The notes under the pieces are model-generated. The model worked only from the letters and a program-made list of their open reading frames with translations, was not told the origin of the DNA and ran no database searches. Both the position numbers and the translations under genes were made by a program. This document shows positions 22,968 through 26,242 of a stretch of DNA of 26,242 nt, in pieces. How positions within the stretch are numbered: position 1 is the stretch's first letter; each line of letters starts with the position of its first letter. The stretch lies in contig JADGRR010000003.1 of assembly GCA_017880745.1 (NCBI GenBank), forward strand, positions 1-26,242, written 5' to 3'. The stretch is from Burkholderiales bacterium. GTDB taxonomy: Bacteria; Pseudomonadota; Gammaproteobacteria; Burkholderiales; SG8-39.

Positions 22968-23990
22968 ATGTCAAAATGGATCCGGTTGGCGCTGGGTGCA
23001 GTCGTCTTCGCTCTGACGGCACCCGGTCAGGCGCAGGCTGCGCTGGAAAAGGCTCAGGTGCATATCGCGGTGGGCGGCAAGTCCGCGTTCTACTACCTTC
23101 CGCTTACCATCGCCGAGCAACTCGGTTATTTCAAGGCTGAGGGATTGGACGTCACCATCAGCGACTTTGCCGGTGGCTCGACGGCGCTGCGCGCCGTGGT
23201 CGGCGGGAGCGCCGATGTCGTTTCCGGAGCCTATGAGCACACCATCAGCCTGCAGGGCAAAAAGCAATTCTTCCAGGCATTCGTGCTGCAGGGCCGGTTG
23301 CCGCAAATCTCCATGGGCGTGGCGACGGCCAAGGCAGCGAGCTACAAGTCGCCCAAGGACCTGAAGGGGATGAAGATCGGGGTGTCCGCGCCGGGCTCGA
23401 GCACGAATAATCTGGTCAATCAAATGCTGGGAAAGGAAGGGCTCAAGCCTACGGATGTATCCATCGTCGGCGTCGGCACTGGAGCGGGGGCGATAGCCGC
23501 GATCAAGAGCGGGCAGATCGACGCCATCTCCAATACCGATCCGGTGATGACCAAGCTGGAGCAGGACGGCGCAGTGAAAATTATTGCCGACACCCGCACC
23601 TTCAAGGGCACAAATGCGATTTGGGGCGCGCCGCTGCCCGCCGGCTGCCTGTATGCGCCGATCGAGTTCGTCAAAAAGAATCCGAACACCGTGCAGGCGT
23701 TGACCAATGCCATTGTCCGTGCCGACAAGTGGCTGGCGACGGCGACGCCGCAGGATATCCTCAAGACCGTGCCTGAGACCTATTTGCTCGGCGACAAGGC
23801 GCTGTATCTTTTCTCCTATGGCAAGATCAAGGAGGCGTTATCGCTCGACGGTTCGATTTCGGATACCGGCGCCAAGGCGACGCTGAAGGCGCTTGCGGCA
23901 TTTGATCCCCAGATCAAGCCGGCCGAGATCAAACTCGATCAGACTTATACCAACGATTTCGTCAAAAAGGCGAACGCGAAATACAAATGA
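22968..23990 (+). CDS. ABC transporter periplasmic substrate-binding protein (nitrate/sulfonate/NMT1-like)
   Basis: Periplasmic binding protein of 340 aa with a Sec signal peptide (positive MSKWIR, hydrophobic core to about 20, cleavage after AQA near residue 25). The mature part shows the SsuA/TauA/NMT1-type pattern: AFYYLPLTIAEQLGYFKAEGLDV, a GGSTALRAVVGGSADV ligand-site segment, and DLKGMKIGVSAPGSSTNN. Ligands in this family range from sulfonates and nitrate to pyrimidine precursors and aromatic acids, so the substrate is open. CAGGAGGG stands 6-7 nt before the ATG. A TTGACA at 22868-22873 lies upstream but has a poor -10. First gene of a three-gene importer. Confidence 0.92.
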   Translation: MSKWIRLALGAVVFALTAPGQAQAALEKAQVHIAVGGKSAFYYLPLTIAEQLGYFKAEGLDVTISDFAGGSTALRAVVGGSADVVSGAYEHTISLQGKKQFFQAFVLQGRLPQISMGVATAKAASYKSPKDLKGMKIGVSAPGSSTNNLVNQMLGKEGLKPTDVSIVGVGTGAGAIAAIKSGQIDAISNTDPVMTKLEQDGAVKIIADTRTFKGTNAIWGAPLPAGCLYAPIEFVKKNPNTVQALTNAIVRADKWLATATPQDILKTVPETYLLGDKALYLFSYGKIKEALSLDGSISDTGAKATLKALAAFDPQIKPAEIKLDQTYTNDFVKKANAKYK

Positions 23991-24028
23991 CGTTAATTCG
24001 AGACGCCTCGCGGCGCCGGATTAACCGT

Positions 24029-24097
24029 GCGAGATGGAATGGCCGGTCCTAGGGGCGAGGCTGCCTCTGCCATTCGCTGCGGCGCCGTTCATCTCGC
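24029..24097 (+). repeat. Nested inverted repeats between binding-protein and ATPase genes
   Basis: Outer arms GCGAGATG (24029-24036) and CATCTCGC (24090-24097); inner arms GAATGGC (24037-24043) and GCCATTC (24069-24075); a small GAGG/CCTC hairpin inside. The inner left arm directly abuts the outer left arm. Such structures after periplasmic binding-protein genes often protect the upstream message and lower downstream expression; that role is inferred. Confidence 0.6.
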
Positions 24098-24113
24098 CGG
24101 TCGCTAAGTCAGC

Positions 24114-24917
24114 ATGATTCCCGCCCTCGCCCTCGAAAACATCACCTGCACCTTCATCTCGCGCGATGATCGCAGCCAGCGCTACACCGCGCTCCGGGAC
24201 ACGACATTGGTTGCGGCAGAGGGTGAATTTGTCTGCGTGGTCGGGCCCACCGGTTGCGGCAAGTCCACGTTGCTCAATGTCGCCGCCGGCCTGCTCCAGC
24301 CCTCCAGCGGTTCGGTAAGGGTTGCGGGCGAGCCCCTGACCGGAGTCAACCGCCGGGCGGGCTATCTGTTCCAGGCCGAGGCGCTGATGCCATGGCGCAG
24401 TGCGCTCGACAACGTCATTGTTGGTCTGGAGTTTCGCGGTGTGGCGCGGGCTGAGGCGATCGAGCGCGGCAATGATTGGCTCAAGCGCGTGGGCCTGAGC
24501 GGCTTCGGCGGCCGCTATCCGCACCAGTTGTCGGGCGGTATGCGCAAGCGCGTGTCGCTGGCGCAGACCTTCATTCTGAATCCACAGATCCTGCTCATGG
24601 ACGAGCCTTTTTCCGCGCTCGACGTGCAGACGCGGCAGCTGATGGAAAACGAGCTGCTCGAACTGTGGTCGGCCGAGCGCAAGTCGGTGGTGTTCATCAC
24701 CCACGACCTGGAAGAGGCGATCGCGCTCTCCGATCGCGTGGTGGTGTTGTCGGCGGGGCCGGACACGCATGCCATTGGCGAATACAAGATCGATCTCGAG
24801 CGCCCGCGCGACGTGTCGGAAATCCGCCTGACATCCAGATTCATGGAGCTGCATGCGCAAATCTGGCACACCATGAAGGAAGAGGTACTGAAAGGTTATG
24901 TCCAGCAACAACGCTAA
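24114..24917 (+). CDS. ABC transporter ATP-binding protein
   Basis: Importer ATPase of 267 aa. Walker A GPTGCGKST (44-52), Q-loop Gln87 (LFQAEALMPW), ABC signature LSGGM (139-143), Walker B ILLMDEPFSALD (159-170) and H-loop THD near 196. Sequence type is that of SsuB/TauB/NrtD-like ATPases, agreeing with the neighbouring binding protein and permease. The ATG is 123 nt after the binding-protein stop, and its end overlaps the permease start by 20 nt. A ribosome site is weak here (TAAGTCAGC), consistent with lower expression than the binding protein. Confidence 0.95.
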   Translation: MIPALALENITCTFISRDDRSQRYTALRDTTLVAAEGEFVCVVGPTGCGKSTLLNVAAGLLQPSSGSVRVAGEPLTGVNRRAGYLFQAEALMPWRSALDNVIVGLEFRGVARAEAIERGNDWLKRVGLSGFGGRYPHQLSGGMRKRVSLAQTFILNPQILLMDEPFSALDVQTRQLMENELLELWSAERKSVVFITHDLEEAIALSDRVVVLSAGPDTHAIGEYKIDLERPRDVSEIRLTSRFMELHAQIWHTMKEEVLKGYVQQQR

Positions 24918-25719
24918 AGGCAAGCTGCGGCTCTATCAGCTGATTGTGCTGGTGGTGTCTTTCCTCCTCTGGTACGTGCTCACCAGCCCGACGTTGCTGC
25001 CGCCGATATATTTCGACAACGCGGACAAGGCGGCGTTCTTCTTCGGCGAGCCGCAAAAGGTGCTGCTGCGCATCTGGGAGTGGTTCAGCTCCGGCAGCAT
25101 CTATGAACATCTCGGCGTGACCCTGGTTGAAACCATGCTGGCGTTCGCCATCGGCACGGTGTTGGGTTTGGCCATAGGGCTGTGGCTGGCCCTGAGCCCG
25201 ACGGCCTCGGCTATTTTCGACCCGTATATCAAAGCCGCCAACTCCATGCCGCGCGTGATCCTTGCACCTATATTTGCGATCTGGTTCGGTCTGGGCATCT
25301 GGTCCAAGGTGGCTCTGGGTGTGACCCTGGTGTTCTTCATTGTGTTTTTCAACGTCTACCAAGGAGTGCGCGAAGTGAGCCCTGTGGTGCTGGCCAATGT
25401 ACGCATGCTCGGCGCAAGCCAGCGACAGTTGCTGCGCCATGTGTATCTTCCGAGCGCGACCAGCTGGGTGTTCGCCAGCCTGCACAACTCGGTGGGCCTC
25501 GCCTTCGTCGGCGCGGTGGTGGGGGAATACCTGGGTTCGGCTCGCGGCGTAGGCTACCTGATCCTTCAGGCCGAGGGCGTATTTGACATCGACACCGTGT
25601 TCGCCGGCATCCTGGTGCTGACTGCGTTCGCGCTGGCGCTGGATGCGGTGGTCGGCGTGGTCGAAAAACGCCTGCTGGTGTGGCGCCCGAGTGCCGGCGA
25701 GACCGAACGCAGCATCTAG
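24898..25719 (+). CDS. ABC transporter permease (SsuC/TauC type)
   Basis: Inner-membrane permease of 273 aa. Hydrophobic segments by eye near 13-30, 76-100, 117-135, 138-155, about 188-208 and 235-257. The EAA loop that docks on the ATPase is NVRMLGASQRQLLRHVYLPSA (167-187), with the conserved Gly and LP. An unusually long periplasmic stretch with Phe/Tyr (about 31-70) separates the first two segments. It starts inside the ATPase gene (20-nt overlap, GAAAGG about 5 nt before the ATG), so the two are coupled. It completes a homodimeric-permease importer with the genes upstream. Confidence 0.94.
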   Translation: MSSNNAKGKLRLYQLIVLVVSFLLWYVLTSPTLLPPIYFDNADKAAFFFGEPQKVLLRIWEWFSSGSIYEHLGVTLVETMLAFAIGTVLGLAIGLWLALSPTASAIFDPYIKAANSMPRVILAPIFAIWFGLGIWSKVALGVTLVFFIVFFNVYQGVREVSPVVLANVRMLGASQRQLLRHVYLPSATSWVFASLHNSVGLAFVGAVVGEYLGSARGVGYLILQAEGVFDIDTVFAGILVLTAFALALDAVVGVVEKRLLVWRPSAGETERSI

Positions 25720-26009
25720 GGAAGCGCGGATTGAGTCGGTGATCCGTTCAGCGCTGCCTCTGGCGTGAGGAACTTACCAGGGGCCGGGTGGGAAAGGAAG
25801 CGGCTCACGCCTTCCCTGGGCGCTAAGGTGTTCGGACCGTCCGCAACCGGCGCGCGGATTCAAGCCCGCAGGCAGGTAACGGGTTTTCGCGATGTCAAGT
25901 TCAAGTCTTGCGTCTTCGCAATAGACGGGCGTCGGTAGGCAGCGATTTTTCTGCGCTGACCGGAACGCGTCGCAATCCATGTTCTTCCTGCCGCGAAGAG
26001 TATTCCGGT
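25720..26009. other. Intergenic region with nested inverted repeats, no gene seen
   Basis: Arms AGCGC (25750-25754) and GCGCT (about 25819-25823) enclose GGCGTGAG (25762-25769) and CTCACGCC (25804-25811), giving a long stem-loop; GGAAG/CTTCC nearby could pair alternatively. It could end the importer transcript, though no T-run follows. The rest, to the tRNA promoter, holds nothing I can support; an open frame on the minus strand lacks codon character and a ribosome site. Confidence 0.4.
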
Positions 26010-26039
26010 TTGACACTGGCCGCACATCTTGGCTATAAT
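26010..26039 (+). promoter_or_regulatory. Consensus sigma-70 promoter for tRNA-fMet
   Basis: TTGACA (26010-26015) and TATAAT (26034-26039), both perfect hexamers, are separated by 18 nt. Transcription would start near 26046, about 32 nt ahead of the tRNA. Near-consensus strength fits a stable-RNA gene. Confidence 0.85.
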
Positions 26040-26077
26040 CTCACCTCTGTGGCGGACTCATGTTCGTGACGGACGGA

Positions 26078-26154
<77 letters not shown>

Positions 26155-26166
26155 ACAATGCAACAA

Positions 26167-26180
26167 CGCTCTTTAAAAAT
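26167..26180 (+). promoter_or_regulatory. boxA-like rRNA antitermination site
   Basis: CGCTCTTTAAAAAT, 13 nt after the tRNA, matches the rRNA-leader boxA core GCTCTTTA. The sequence after it (TTACAGCCGATAGGTGTGGG) also looks like a 16S leader. An rRNA operon probably follows beyond the right edge, but no rRNA gene is in the window. Confidence 0.6.
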
Positions 26181-26242
26181 TTACAGCCGATAGGTGTGGG
26201 TGCTGGGTGTGATGCGAAGGCACGTGGGTGGTTGAGCTGGTG

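Noticed and set aside
25774..26025. 83-codon minus-strand frame before the tRNA promoter
   Set aside because: No ribosome site or motif; runs across a structured region and into the strong plus-strand promoter.

Overview
The window comes from a GC-rich betaproteobacterium. This rests on the ffs-dnaX-ybaB-recR order, a 4.5S-type SRP RNA, an initiator tRNA followed by an rRNA-leader-like boxA, and long runs of catabolic genes of the kind found in Burkholderiales and Rhodocyclales. I cannot name the genus from sequence alone.

Positions 1-14720 are a catabolic cluster, all on the minus strand. In transcription order it holds a GntR/FCD regulator, two separate MaoC hot-dog proteins, a thiolase, an AMP-forming acyl-CoA ligase, a hydantoinase A/B pair, an acyl-CoA dehydrogenase, a split B12-dependent acyl-CoA mutase (small then large subunit), and a molybdenum hydroxylase of three subunits (FAD, 2Fe-2S, Mo). 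The Mo subunit runs off the left edge. Most junctions inside the blocks are 4-nt ATGA overlaps or gaps of a few bases. A reasonable inference is one pathway: an acid or heterocycle is hydroxylated and/or handled by an ATP-dependent HyuAB-type hydrolase or carboxylase, activated to a CoA ester, and taken through beta-oxidation-like steps and a carbon-skeleton rearrangement. The substrate is unknown.

Three intergenic gaps in this cluster (about 2591-2765, 9840-10068 and 11668-11894) hold related, strongly palindromic elements of about 175-230 bp. Each contains the same set of hairpins (A, B, C and a GC-rich one). Arms differ between copies but keep pairing within each copy. Copy 2 is inverted relative to copy 3, and copy 1 has the modules in a circularly permuted order. 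I see no transposase. This family is the best candidate here for something undescribed.

Positions 14721-15115 are a divergent control region with two TGTA..TACA palindromes over a likely gntR promoter. From 15116 onward everything is on the plus strand: a glutaredoxin-fold protein with no cysteine, an alpha/beta hydrolase, a threonine-dehydratase-like PLP enzyme, the SRP RNA gene, dnaX with a complete programmed-frameshift signal, ybaB, recR, a class III CoA-transferase and a radical SAM protein (the last two overlap their upstream genes by 4 nt), then a three-gene ABC importer of the nitrate/sulfonate/NMT1 type. The window ends with a consensus sigma-70 promoter, initiator tRNA-Met and a boxA-like site, suggesting that an rRNA operon begins just beyond the right edge.
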